DNA from: Torreya grandis
Lineage: Eukaryota; Streptophyta; Pinopsida; Cupressales; Taxaceae
Assembly: GCA_037957365.1 (NCBI GenBank)
Contig: JARHVA010003167.1
Coordinates: 952,501 to 1,016,500, forward strand
Direction: 5' to 3'
DNA: 64,000 nucleotides
Shown: piece after piece, positions 13,311 to 25,458 of the stretch
Position numbering within the stretch: the first letter of the stretch is position 1
Layout of the letters: every line of letters starts with the position of its first letter
Made by a program: the position numbers and the translations under genes
Notes under the pieces: model-generated
Told to the model about the DNA's origin: nothing
Database searches by the model: none
Seen by the model: the letters and a program-made list of their open reading frames with translations, nothing else

Positions 13311-15215
13311 TTATAATTTTTGGATAAATACCATGGTTGATGGGTCCCCTGCCCTATATAAAAGAATACAAAGTTTAAAAAAAAAATAAGATTACACAAA
13401 CTAGCCAAGCTTAAACCACCATTACCTGAGATATACCAAATACATTAAATGTTCACAAGTCAACTAATATAATAAATGACAACACTAACTACCATCCAAA
13501 CACCATCATTTAATGGGATAGTATTATAGGAGGTTACCCATATTTCCCTTTTTTCCTTTTTTGTTTTTTACATCCTACCACTTCCCTTGTTTAGGATTCA
13601 CTACCATAATTTGCTTATTTTCATTTTGACTATTCAAATTAAAATTTTCAAACAATTCTTTATCTAAATTTAAATTTTCAGATTTATGTCCTCTCTTCAC
13701 TCCCCTTATTGAAATTTTCAAAGGAATATTTTGACTTCATCTCTTCCCTCCACCTTAGACTCAAGTACTTTATCAGGAGTAACTTGTTCTCTTTTCTTAT
13801 TTTCTCTCAATTCCACATTTTTCTGCATCTTTTATTTTTTTTAAACAATCTTCAGCCACTATCACTAGATCTGGAGTACTCTATTTTCTCGATTTTGATT
13901 ACTCTGAGTTTTTATTTCCTACAAAAGTGTGTCCTAGAGGACATGATGCATGAATATGACATGGTATTTTACACTTATTGCATCTAAAATTAGTATTCTC
14001 ATAATCTAGAGTTTGCTCATGAATAGCTTCACCATATATTTTAAAATGATTTAATCTATAACCCATTTACTCTAATCAATCTCTACACAAATTATAGCAT
14101 AGGTACACAATCCTGCATCAACTCTCGCATGATAATTCTATATAATTGACCCTAAATCATAACCTATTTCCTTATAAGGATTCCAAAAATGTAGAGTTAG
14201 GTAAAGTAGATGAACCCAAATAGGCATCTTTATCATAGAGAGAAAATTTGGATCAAACTCTAGAAACTAGGGAATGATAAACAAACTCATATTTCCCCAA
14301 AACTAAAGGCCCTTCATAGGACATTACTAATAGTATTTCTATTCAAAAAAGAAAACTACCAAAAGCCTTTAGAACACAAAGAAATCTCACATTTTTTTGA
14401 CTATTTTTCATAAATCCATTGATATAAAGTAGTTGAAGAAGGCCATAACCCATTAAATTGATAGATTACAATGTCCTCTTTGAGAGTACAAAAATAGTCA
14501 TCCACTTCATCATAAATAGTTTCAATCGAGGGTATCTCTTTCACATAATCTATAATATAAGCTTGAGAAAGATTACCCTTTACTGTATTTGCCTTACAAG
14601 TTGAATTTCTAATGGCTTCTTTGAATGTTGCAAGTTTGGAGTGAGAATCTAGATTGTAGGAAGTTCATTTATTTAATTCTTTTACCCCTCATAGTCTTGA
14701 AGCCATGGAGATGATCGAGTCTTTTCCAAGAAACTACCCATACATTGATAAATCATCCTGCCATTGCTTTCCCTAATTCAGTAGACATTGGAACTCTGCA
14801 AGGACTCCTAAGGAAACCTCTAAATTTAGCTTCAAATTCATAATAGATTATAGGCCTTTTACCCAAAGACATTGTTTTACTAGATAGAGATCTCAGCATT
14901 ACTTGATACCCTATTTGATCCACTTTTCATTTGTATGGTTCACTCATTTTGTCAGATAGTTTACAATCAACTATAATAACCTCATATTTGGGAATCAAAC
15001 TCCTTAAAATTATTACTTACTGAAGAATATTATCAAATAATATCCCATCTTCTTCTTCTCCTTTTCCTTCCTCTTCCTCGATTGATATAAGAGAATAAAG
15101 TGCCCTCAACCTTGATATAATGTTGACTACTGTAATTTCATCAAATATTTCATAACATTTCATTTTGTCATATATTTAGCAAACATTCATAGACCATAGT
15201 ACCTTAACCTTGGAA
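13310..15215 (-). pseudogene. DUF4283 / zinc-knuckle (LINE ORF1-like) retroposon, main part
   Basis: On the minus strand, over several frames, the sequence reads like the ORF1 (gag-like) protein of plant L1-type elements. It has CEISLCSKGF, NRNTISNVL, FGEI and PSF, then DKMP-like IKMPIWVHLLYLTLHFWN, matching the DUF4283 core in which a 'lwvrl..lplhfw' motif is typical. Then comes VDAGLCTYAIICVEID and a CCHC knuckle, C-NK-C-KIPC-H-IHAS-C, near 13985-13945. Stops and frameshifts are frequent. The minus-strand end near 13320 reads GGACCCATCAACCATGG...ATCCAAAA, nearly the same as the end of the second copy at 22.3 kb. The 5' part lies beyond the copia insertion at 20835-21150. Confidence 0.6.
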
Positions 15216-15220
15216 GAATT
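15216..15220. other. Target-site duplication GAATT (left)
   Basis: The five bases immediately before the 5' LTR are repeated exactly at 20835-20839 right after the 3' LTR, which fixes the ends of the copia element. Confidence 0.9.
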
Positions 15221-15594
15221 TGTTGAGTTGTGGAGCTAAAAGCTTCAATAATGAGCTAATGTGGAGGTTTTTGGGCTTACATAGTAACTGACATCGGTCA
15301 TAACCAACTGACATCAGTTAGGGACCGGCATCGATCAGAACCAACTGACATCATTTAGGGGTCGGCCGACATTGGTCATCTTCAGACTGACATCAGTCAT
15401 CTGTGCATTTCCAAAATTGTTCTAATTTTAGGAGGTTCTATTTTAAGATGAATAGATTTGAGCCTTTGATTTAAGAGGTGGATCTAACGGTGGTGATTGC
15501 ATGGCTCATGAACCCTAGTGTTTTAGTATACTATATAGTAGGGTTATTTTCTCATAGCATGTAGACAACTTAGTTATTGAGTTGATTGTAATTG

Positions 15595-15654
<60 letters not shown>

Positions 15655-15867
15655 CTTGAGGGAGAATTACTATAAATTTTCAAGGTGTGAAGAAAAAGAT
15701 ATTTCTTCATTGTATTTCCTTCTAGAAGAGTTTAATACAAGATTGATTGTTTCTCGTATCTCCTATTATTTGCTATTTTTGATTTCTAGTTACTTATTAC
15801 TTCTGGTTTGAATTTCATGTTTAGTTGCTTATAAAAAAGTAATCAATTGTAGTCTAAGATCCTAACA
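15221..15867 (+). repeat. 5' LTR of the Tork-type copia element
   Basis: Begins TGTTGAGTTGTGG and ends CCTAACA. Matches 20100-20834 along its whole length, with scattered substitutions and a shorter GA microsatellite. The U3 part (15287-15400) carries about six ~20-bp copies of a GACATCGGTCA-like motif. A possible TATA element, ACTATATAGTAG, lies near 15530. The GA run at 15598-15652 is inside the LTR. Confidence 0.92.
15598..15652. repeat. (GA)n microsatellite inside the 5' LTR
   Basis: About 27 GA units. The matching run in the 3' LTR is about 2.5 times longer. Confidence 0.95.
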
Positions 15868-15869
15868 AC

Positions 15870-15883
15870 TGGTATTAGAGCAT
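15870..15883 (+). other. Primer-binding site (tRNA-Met type)
   Basis: TGGTATTAGAGCAT starts two bases after the 5' LTR and differs by one base from the usual TGGTATCAGAGC that pairs with the initiator tRNA-Met 3' end. Confidence 0.85.
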
Positions 15884-15945
15884 GTTAGTGTTTGTTGATT
15901 ACAGAATTCACTCACAGGGGTTTCTGATTGAGTGGGAGCAAAGCT

Positions 15946-18900
15946 ATGGCAGAAGAAAGTAAACTAAGAATGGAGAAATTCAATGGCAAGAATTATCAAT
16001 TATGGAGGATGCAGATTGAAGATTATGTGTATCAAAAAGATCTATATTTACCATTGGGTGGGGTTTTAAGGAGGCCCACAGATATGGAAGATGAAGAATG
16101 GAATGTTCTTGATAGAAAGGCTCTTGGATCTATAAGGTTCAGCCTAGCAGCTTCTATGTTTTCGAACTTATCATAGGCAGAGACAATGGTAGAGTTAATG
16201 GATACTTTAGAAAATTTATATGAAAAACCCTCAGCTTTGAATAAGGTATATCTTATGAAGCAATTATTTAATTTGCAAATGCAAGAAGGTGGATCTGTCT
16301 CTAGTCATCTTAATGATTTCCATACAATAGTAAATCAGTTAAATTTAGTCAAAATAGTTTTTGATGATGAAATTAAGGCTCTCTTAATCTTATGCTCTTT
16401 ACCTGAAAGTAGGCATAGTTTGGTAATGGTATTTAGTAATACTGCATCAGCTTCAAATATCTTGAAAGTTGATGATGTTGTTAGTGTAATCTTGAATGAA
16501 AAAATTCACAAAAAAAGCACAGGGGAAACATCAGTAAATGCTTTAAGTGTTGAAAGTAGGGGAAGGCAAAGAGAGAAGGGCAAGCAAGGGAAATCAAGTT
16601 CAAAGATGGAAAGAAGATCCAAATCCAGAAATGGAAGAATAACCTGCTATAATTGTGGAAAGAAAGGGCACGCAAAGAAAGATTATTGGTTGAAGGATAC
16701 CAAAAAAAATCAGCATGAAGATAATAAAGAAGCAAAAGTTGAAAGTATTGTTGCACAGAATGCTCTTATATTTTCTTTGGATAATAAAGTGGAATCATAG
16801 GTTTTAGATTTTGGTGCCTCTTTCCATGCAACCCCAAATAGAGAATTTTTCAATGATTATGTAAATGGAGATTTTGGAAAAGTTTATTTAGGGGATGATG
16901 AGCCTTGTAAAATTGTTGGCAAAGGAAAAGTGTAGCTAAAATTGCAAAATGGCAACACATGGGTGTTGAAGGATGTCATGCATGTACCCATCCTAAAAAG
17001 GAATCTGATTTCTATAAAAAAATTGGGTGATGAGGGTTGCACAGTAACTCTCACAGCTGAATCTTGGAAAGTTTCCAAGGGTGCACTTGTATTAAAAAGA
17101 GGTAAGAGAGTAGGTACACTTTATCTATCTACTTGTATTACTGATTATTCTCCTTCTATTTTATCTACTTCAGATATAGATGCAAAGTTGTGGCAATGTA
17201 GGATTGGTCACATGAGTGAGAAGGAAATAAATGTTCTTAAGTCAAAAGGTAAGCTTTCAGATTTGAAAAGCATAGATCTAGATTTTTGTGAGCATTATAT
17301 TTTTGGGAAATAGAAGAATGTGAGGTTTCTCAAAACTAGGTCAACAAAGAAGAAGTAAAAGTTGGAGCTTGTTCACACAGACGTGTGGGGACCAGCTCAG
17401 GTAGCTTCTATTAGAGGATCATAGTATTATATTTTTTTCATTGATGATGCTATAAGAAAGGTATGGATTTATTGAATAAAGAGGAAATTTGATGTTTTTG
17501 ACACATTTAAGAAATGGAAAGCTTTGGTTGAGAATGAAACAGATTTGAGATTGAAGTGCCTTAGATCTGACAATAGTGGTGAGTACTGTAGTAATAAATT
17601 CAATAGTTATTGTTCTATGAGTGGAATATGTAGGGAAAGGATGGTTCCAAGGACACCTCAGCAAAATAGAGTTGCTGAAAGGATGAATAAAACAATAATA
17701 GAGCGTGCACGGAGTATGAGGTTGCAGGATGGTTTGCCCTTACAGTTTTAGGTAGAAGCTGTAGATACTATGGTTTACCTGACTAACAGAGGACCTTCTA
17801 CTGCACTAGATGGTGGAATTTCAAAAGAGGCTTGGATAGGTAAAAAGGTAGATCTTTCATTTCTCAGAGTTTTTGGTTATGAAGCTTTTATGCACATCGA
17901 TAAATAAAATAGAAAGAAGCTGGATGTTAAATCTATGTGGTGCACTTTAATTGGTTATGGTTTTGGAGATTTTGGATTCCAGCTCTGGAATTTAGAAACT
18001 AACAAAATTATTAGAAGCCGTGATGTAGTTTTCAATGAGAAGGTGATGTACAGTGATCAGCTCAAGAGGCTGAATAATTTTGAGCAGGGCAATCTTGATT
18101 TGGAATAGGTTATGATCCAAAATGAGCTCATGGGTAAAAATCATCACTCACAAAAAAGCACAGAGATCGACATTGGTCAAGTGGAAACTGAGATCAGTCA
18201 TGTGGAGACCGACGTCGGTCAGGTAGAAACCGATGTTAGTTAGGTTGAAATCGATATTGATCAGGTGGAATTGACATCAGTCAGGTGTAGACCAATATCG
18301 ATTAGAGATTACTGGGATCGGTCACTATCAAAAGAAAATTTGGGTGGACAGCAAGCTGTAAATGAGTCTCAAATGCCCATAAGGAGGTCTAAAAGGGTAA
18401 GTAAATCTCCAATTCATTATTCCCCTTCTTTATACTACTTGTTGCTCGCTGATGGTGGAGAACCAAAAGGTTTTGATGAGGCAATACAGGTAGAATCCAA
18501 GAAACAGTAGGAGCATGGCATGAATGAGGAAATTAATTCCTTGGAAGAGAACCATACGTGGGATTTGGTTGAGTTTCCAGCTAAAAAAAAAGCACTTAAA
18601 AACAAATGGGTATACAGGTTAAAGGAAGGAGAGAATGGACAAATGAGACATAAGGCCAGGTTGGTAGTAAAGGGATTTGCACAAAAACTAGGTATTGATT
18701 TTGGTGAAATTTTTTCTCCTATAGTAAAGATGACTTCTATTCAGACTGTATTGTCTTTAGTTGCTATTGAGGATTTGCATCTTGAGCAGCTTGATGTTAA
18801 GAAAACATTTCTTCATGGAGATTTAGATGAAGAGATATATATGGATCCGTGGGAAGGTTTTGAGGTCAAAGGTAAGGAGAAACTTGTGTATAGGTTGAAG

Positions 18901-20012
18901 AAAAGCTTATATGGTCTTAAGCAAGCTCCAAGACAATGGTATTTGAGGTTTGATAGGTTTATGATAGAGCATGGCTTTAATAAATGTCAATCTGACCATT
19001 GTGTTTTTTTAATAGATTGAATAATGGTAGTTATATTATCTTGTTACTATATGTAGATGATATGCTTCTTGCAGGTTCACACATGTACAAAATTACTGAG
19101 CTAAAGGTAAAATTAGCTCACACATTTGCCATGAAGGATTTAGGAGGAGTAAAGAAAATCCTTGGCATGAGTATTAAGAGAGATAGGAAAAATCATAGTT
19201 TGATTTTGTCTCAAGAGGATTATGTGTATAAGGTGTTGGAGAGGTTCAATATGTAAGATGCAAAATTGGTAAGCACACCTATAGCTGGACACTTCAAGTT
19301 GAGCAAAGAATAGTGTCCTAAATCACATGATGAGGTTGAGTACATGAGTAGAGTTCCATATGCCTCAGCAGTTGGGAGCTTGATGTATGCAATGGTATGT
19401 ACTAGACCAAATATTGCCCAAGCAGTGGGAGTTGTTAGCAAGTTTATGGTCAATCTAGGAAAGTAACACTAGAAACCAGTTTATTGGATTCTTAGATATC
19501 TAAGAGGGACTAGTAGTAGGCGTTTATGCTATGGAGGGTCAAACACTTCTTTACATGGGTATGTAGATTTAGATATGGTAGGTGACTTGGATGGTAAGAG
19601 AAGCACCACAGGATATGTTTTCACTGTTGGTGGAATGGTGATTAGCTAGATTTCAATGTTGTAGAAGGTTGTTGCCTTGTCTACTATAGAGGCATAATAT
19701 ATTGCAGTCATAGAGGCTAGCAAGGAAATGATTTAGATGACTCAGTTCATGGAAGAGTTGGGAAAGGAGCAAGAGAGTTGCATATTATACAGTGATAGTC
19801 AAAGTGCAATTCATTTGGCGAAGAATTCAGCCTTTCATTCAAGAACCAAACATATACAGCTTAGGTACCACTTCATTAGACAGGTATTGGAGGATGGATA
19901 ATTGAAGCTAGAAAAGATCCATATGAATAAGAACCCTGCTGATATGTTAACAAAGCCGATAGCAAAGGAGAAGTTGAATCTTCATTCAACTTTTATTAGT
20001 CTTCAAGATTGA
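15946..20012 (+). pseudogene. Copia gag-pol polyprotein, decayed (GAG-PR-INT-RT-RNase H)
   Basis: The ATG at 15946 opens MAEESKLRMEKFNGKNYQLW, a copia GAG start. A zinc knuckle at 16644-16686 reads CYNCGKKGHAKKDY, with the last cysteine changed to Y. The protease core at about 16807 reads DFGAS in place of DSGAS. Integrase follows, with GHMSEKEI, HTDVWGP, RSDNSGEY and NRVAERMNKTI supplying the zinc region and the D, D and E. RT has KARLVVKGFAQ, LDVKKTFLHGDL, LYGLKQAPRQWY and an intact YVDD near 19050. RNase H follows, with STTGYVFT, LYSDSQSAIHLAKN and TKHI. The frame is continuous apart from about 21 stops, mostly TAG/TAA where CAG, CAA or TGG is expected. There is also one frameshift in the T run near 18999-19011 (one T apparently lost). 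The last codons end at TGA 20010-20012. Confidence 0.92.
18163..18325 (+). repeat. 21-bp in-frame tandem repeat in copia pol (VETDIGQ-like heptads)
   Basis: About seven units start at 18181, 18202, 18223, 18244, 18265 and 18285, plus partial units at each end. The consensus is close to GTGGAAACCGACATCGGTCAG, encoding VETDIGQ. The unit at 18265 is 20 bp, a one-base loss. The array lies in the linker between integrase and RT, a region that varies in length in copia elements. Its core matches the motif array in the LTRs. Confidence 0.85.
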
Positions 20013-20083
20013 ATTTGAGGAGGGCGAAACATGCTAGAGATGTTTAGAAGATGTTGTTGTATAAGTACAGGTGCAGCTGTTTA

Positions 20084-20099
20084 TCTCTAAGTGGGAGAT
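20084..20099 (+). other. Polypurine tract of the copia element
   Basis: CTCTAAGTGGGAGATT ends directly at the 3' LTR start; AAGTGGGAGA is the usual style of copia PPT. Confidence 0.75.
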
Positions 20100-20834
<735 letters not shown>

Positions 20835-20839
20835 GAATT
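20835..20839. other. Target-site duplication GAATT (right)
   Basis: Exact repeat of 15216-15220. Confidence 0.9.
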
Positions 20840-21150
20840 AATGATAAAATATTTATTAGAAGGAGCATTGGCATGATCATCTATTATGTAGAGAGCTAAA
20901 ATAATCTCATTCATAGTCTGAACGCAGTACAAGAAAGGTGAACAAAAAACCCTAGTTATATTTCTTCCTTTAGGTCTGAGCCTCTTTCCTATCTTCCATG
21001 CCTATAGTTTCCCACTATTTGTCAAAGAAGGATACCATGGTTTGGGTGTTGTACAAACCCATTGTTGTTCAAACTTGTCCACTCTATCTCCATGCCTCCT
21101 CACATACAATGATTGACCACTACAACTCAATGAATCCATCGCTCTTGACA
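20835..21150 (-). pseudogene. DUF4283-type retroposon, 5' part split off by the copia insertion
   Basis: On the minus strand a frame reads MNEIILALYIIDDHANAPSN and then reaches the GAATT site. With the copia element and one GAATT copy ignored, the same frame continues into SSKVKVLW from 15215 leftwards. This shows that the two pieces were one sequence before the insertion. The function of this N-terminal part is not recognised. Its 5' edge is uncertain. Confidence 0.5.
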
Positions 21151-21351
21151 TTGTGTCATAGTATCAAAATAAAATATCAACATAATTACATCTACCACAC
21201 TATTCATTAATATATAATTAGTTATTATAAATATATATTATATTTATTAAATTTATGTATAATATTTAATATATATATTACGATATTATAATAATATTAT
21301 TATAATTTATTATATATATTAAATAAAATATAAATGCTAATAGCATTTATT

Positions 21352-21382
21352 TAATAATAATAATAATAATAATAACAATAAC

Positions 21383-21457
<75 letters not shown>
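21352..21457. repeat. (TAA)n microsatellite
   Basis: About 35 TAA/AAT units with two AAC interruptions near 21375-21385. Confidence 0.95.
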
Positions 21458-21458
<1 letters not shown>

Positions 21459-21893
21459 TATTAGCACACATTTCTTAAATAATTTTTTTCGATGCACCTA
21501 TATTGTATTAAATTATTAGTGTCTCAAAAATGATATCTATATATTATTTATTTATTATGATGTGGTGATATTTTTATGATTATTTATTTTACCAATTTTA
21601 TCATTATGATTATTTATACAAGTAAAAATTAATTTCAAAGTAAAAATAATGAGGGAAGTTGTACAAAAAAATAATGAGAAAAAAAGTAATCTTTAAATTA
21701 ACATTAAATGTAAAAGGTTTGTATTTTATCTATACCATTGTCTCTGTTATTTTATTTTTTAACTTTATCATGTCAATTTTGAAATAATTTAATTAAATTA
21801 TTTTATATTTTATATTGTTGGATTTTAAATAATTAAATGCTAACATTATCACGTCATCATAATGCCCAAGCTTCCCTCATATATCACTGTAGG

Positions 21894-21909
21894 AACACAC
21901 ACACACACA

Positions 21910-21952
<43 letters not shown>
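21894..21952. repeat. Compound (AC)n-(AT)n microsatellite
   Basis: An AC run to 21910, a short CG junction and then about 20 AT units. Confidence 0.95.
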
Positions 21953-21955
<3 letters not shown>

Positions 21956-22080
21956 TTAAATAATTTAAAATATATACTAAGTGTCTCTACAATAATATAT
22001 ACCATCATATATATTATAATAATATTATTATATTTTATAAATAATATTTTAATATAATATAGTAGATAATAATAATATTT

Positions 22081-22081
22081 T

Positions 22082-22117
<36 letters not shown>
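22081..22117. repeat. (TTG)n microsatellite
   Basis: About 12 TTG units. On the minus strand they give the poly-Asn run of a spurious open frame. Confidence 0.95.
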
Positions 22118-22309
22118 GTATTATGTAATAATTCACAAAAACAAAATGTGACAATGCATAATTTTGTATGCAAAACATACAAGGCAAACTAGAAATGAAT
22201 TGAGGTAGTTTATTTGTATTTTAGAATTCCCTGTCATGTCATGTGAAGGAGGCCAACAACAAGATCACTCCAACGCTTTTTGTAATTTTTCGTTTTACTA
22301 TTTATTTAT

Positions 22310-22985
22310 TTTTGGATAATAAGTGGTTTTGATGGGACCTTTAGCCTATATTAATAAAGAGATTACACAATAAGATAAGCTAAAATGCCATGGCCAAGAA
22401 GAACTAATTACACCAAATAGCCACAATGCTGAAAGCAACCAAGAAGTATATCTATCTACCACCCTAAAGTCAGTAGAAAAAATAATGCCATTAGTTTATG
22501 GGAAAGTAGTATAAGAGATTAGTTGTCTTGCCTTTTTAACCTTTTTTCTTTTTTACATCCTACCACATTCCTTGCTCGAGATTTACCACAACTAATTGTT
22601 TGGATTTTGAGTTTTTGAATTTGTATTTTTAGACAATTCCTTGTCCAAGTCCGTATTTTCAGACTCATGTCCTCTCTTCACTCCCTCTACTGTCTTCTTC
22701 AATAGAGAATTCTAAACAATTTCTATTGCCCCTTCATTGGATACTGCTTTTTTAACAGAAGCTACTTTTTCTCCTCTCTTACTATCTGCCAAATTTGTAT
22801 TTTCTTCAGTCTTTGAATCTTCAAAATAGTCTTTAGCCACTATTGATGGATCTTGTGCACTCCATTTGCTTGACTTGGACTTTTCTCTCCTTTTTCCACC
22901 ACTTACGAATGCTCATGTGAACAAGATGCATGAAGGTAACTTGGTACCTTGCAGTTGTGACATCTAAAACGATACTCTGTTTGTA
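22310..22985 (-). pseudogene. Second copy of the DUF4283/zinc-knuckle retroposon (3' half)
   Basis: On the minus strand the sequence starts with a knuckle C-HN-C-KVPS-Y-LHAS-C (22970-22925, histidine replaced by Y), then KSSKWSAQDPSIVAKD, SKRGEKVASVKKA and VEGVKRGHESEN, a charged tail. It then runs into non-coding sequence ending GGTCCCATCAAAACC...ATCCAAAA near 22310. The element at 13310 has the same order and the same terminal motif, and both share TCTCTTCACTCCC and TTTTTTACATCCTACCAC (plus strand). No endonuclease or RT lies between the ORF1-like part and the 3' end in either copy. Confidence 0.55.
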
Positions 22986-23089
22986 AATTACATTTTACTG
23001 TTATTTTCATTATAAATTACATGTTATCTGAACTCTTTTGACAATACAAACATAATAATTTTACAAATAATTTATTAAACATCTTACTT

Positions 23090-23780
23090 TTATATAATAT
23101 TTTTATATCTATAATTTTATCTTGCTCTTGAAAGAACTGGGCCCCTACCTCTTGCTCGCCTGCTCCCAAAACACGAAGCTCAGTTTGGTCTCAAATCGTA
23201 CGAACTTCCAATGGCACATGTATTCCGTTTTCACCATTCATTACCATTACTAAATATGTATCGGTGTAATTAAGGAATCAAAATAAGGAAAAAGTTAAAA
23301 TGCTCTTTTTTACTATTATTAAAATATTTGCTATTTAGTAGATTAGCTATGTTTGGATAAGGGTTGTCTACACTCTTGGTTGGCATTGAAGTACGTACTT
23401 TGCTTTTTGTTTTTTCTTTATAGGGCCAACGTCGCTTTACCACAGCCTTACATATGGTATTGACCACAGCAGTCTATTATTGTTCGCTAAGATTTGGGTA
23501 CACTAATTAATTTTTCATGTACAGATTCGCATACGGCTCTAACCTGCTATATGATAGGGCTACACATATCGGGCGGGGAAAATTTTTATCGGTGTAATAT
23601 ACGACTCAGAAATCTCATCGCTAAACTACCGGATCCGGTTGCCAACCAATTTGTATGTCGGTAGTTCCCACCGAAGGCCCTTAAACAGCATTCAACCCTG
23701 CATTAGATAAATGTCGGTAGTTCCTGCCATTTCGGAGAGAAGGCCCAATTGTGGGGTTTGCGTGGTTGTTGGGATAGTGA
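23090..23780. other. GC-richer island, no gene assigned
   Basis: This stretch has clearly higher GC content and more CpG (for example ATCGGGCGGGG, CTACCGGATCCGG, GTCGGTAGTTCC twice) than the surrounding AT-rich DNA. Candidate splice acceptors occur at about 23425 (TTTTTTCTTTATAG) and 23524 (CATGTACAG). The frame after the second one reads LRNLIAKLPDPVANQFVC, but no longer open frame or known domain supports a gene. It could be a gene fragment, a promoter relic or a MITE-like unit. Confidence 0.3.
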
Positions 23781-24800
23781 TTGATCAAACTTACTACTTT
23801 GTTTCTTTTAAGTTTTAACACAATTAGAGCATCTTATTAGAAATTTGGGTGGTAAAGGTGACGTTCTCGTGAAATAATAGAGTTATTTTTAATTTTATTT
23901 TCGAAGTTCAAGGAGCATTTTAAGTTTAAAGCTTTGTGTTGATCTAATTTTTATGAGAGTGTATCACTTGTCACCACCTTATTGGTTTTTTTTATTTATT
24001 TTTTATTTTTATTTTTGAAGTCTTTTGTCATGTAACAAAAGTATGACATACATCACTTTGTTTGATATTTTTGATTTTAGATTTTTTCTGGGTTCTAAAA
24101 GTAAAACATGTTGCATGAAGTGAGAGGAGACTACATGTTACGTTGTTTTGAACTATTTTTAAATATTTATGTTGTTTCAATGTCTAAGTCTACTTTTTTC
24201 TCTTTGCCTCTATGAAGCACGAGGTTGCCACATGTCACATTTTCATCTCATAAACAACACTGACAGCTATCAATCATGATTTTACTCTTCATTGTGTCCC
24301 ATGAAGCTGAACGATGCCATGTGTTAGGTTCTCATAGACTCACCTCACAAAGGGTTAGCTTATCTTCTTATCCAAGTTTCACTTTTCACCTGGATTTATG
24401 CAAAGAAATCTTATCGCATGTCACGATCTTATTAATTCACTTATTTAATTGTTGTTTATCAGTTTTAGGATGGTACCATCATGCACAAGGAGTGACATGT
24501 TAATAAATAATTGATTTTACATGGTATTTTTTGTGGGCCACCTCCCCACTCCAATGTAAAAGTGATGGGATTATAGTTTATAAAATAGAATCTTTGAGTG
24601 GACAGTGATAACTAAGTGGTTCGTGTTGTGAAACATGAACACATGTGCCTTAGAGAACATAAAGTGGTATAGTTTATTAAGAATGTGATTAGAGCCTATA
24701 GGAAACTGGACCATATTGGCCACATGCTTATGCTATGAGAGCATTTATGAAAGAGTGGATTTAAAAATGCACAATATTTTTTTACATTAAAACTAATCTT
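23781..24800. other. No gene recognised
   Basis: AT-rich sequence; the open frame at 24276-24503 has no recognisable domain. Confidence 0.4.
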
Positions 24801-24819
24801 AATGTTTTGGAAATAACTA

Positions 24820-25200
24820 TTGCATTATAAAATCACCTTCCTTGTCCTCAGACATCTCAACTACATTAAAGTCTCCAATGATAACCTAGCTGGAAAGATT
24901 TTTTTCCATCCATTTTTGTAGAGTCTTTATTTCTTAATCGTCACTAAGTGTGAAAACATTACTAAAGTAGAAAGACGTTCCATAAACGTATATCATGACC
25001 TATATGACATGAAACACTATATCTTACCCAAAGGAAATAATCAATGATGTGATTTTAGGGAAAATAAAAATGTAACCCTGCCATGCCCATCATCTTGAAA
25101 TGTGGATTAGTGTGCAACATCCAACCTTATACACTTTGAAGAAGTCTTCAAAATAAATACATAATGTCTGATTTATTGTAGATAGCTAACATAAAATGAA
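24820..25200 (-). pseudogene. LINE endonuclease (EEP) domain remnant
   Basis: On the minus strand, around 24960-24820, the frame reads NVFTLSDD, LQKWMEKNLSS and VIIGDFNVVEMSEDKEGDF. The GDFN-x-V/I-x-x-x-EDK pattern is the signature of the apurinic-type endonuclease of plant L1-like LINEs, where the D and N are catalytic. Upstream pieces (VMIYVYGTSF) match the 'vYgp' strand that precedes it. Frames shift between pieces. No RT follows downstream (leftward), so only a fragment survives. Confidence 0.55.
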
Positions 25201-25458
25201 CTAATACTCTTACAAGAAGATCACACATATAATTTTATGGAGGAATCAATGAGGATAAAATATTGCATGAAAGAATATACACAATGAGGAATATTCTATA
25301 CATAATTCACATTTAGCATCTTCAAACCCTTTTTGGTTATCTAGAGCTATAAAATCATTATTCAAAATGATCCATGCATAACTCCTTCATAGCATGCTTC
25401 TCTCCTTATCCCTCTGATGGCACACTTTCACTTATTTTGCATTCTTACTCACCCCTCT

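Noticed and set aside
13709..13987. 92-codon plus-strand frame
   Set aside because: Shadow of the minus-strand DUF4283/zinc-knuckle remnant.
15287..15400. Riboswitch or structured RNA from the GACATCGGTCA array
   Set aside because: The motif is a direct repeat in an LTR U3 region with no consistent stem-loop pairing; a DNA-level motif array is simpler.
16481..16756. 91-codon minus-strand frame opposite copia gag
   Set aside because: Shadow of the plus-strand gag reading frame, which carries the recognisable domains.
21877..22182. 101-codon minus-strand open frame
   Set aside because: Built from the TTG, AT and AC microsatellites (poly-Asn, IYIY, CVCV).
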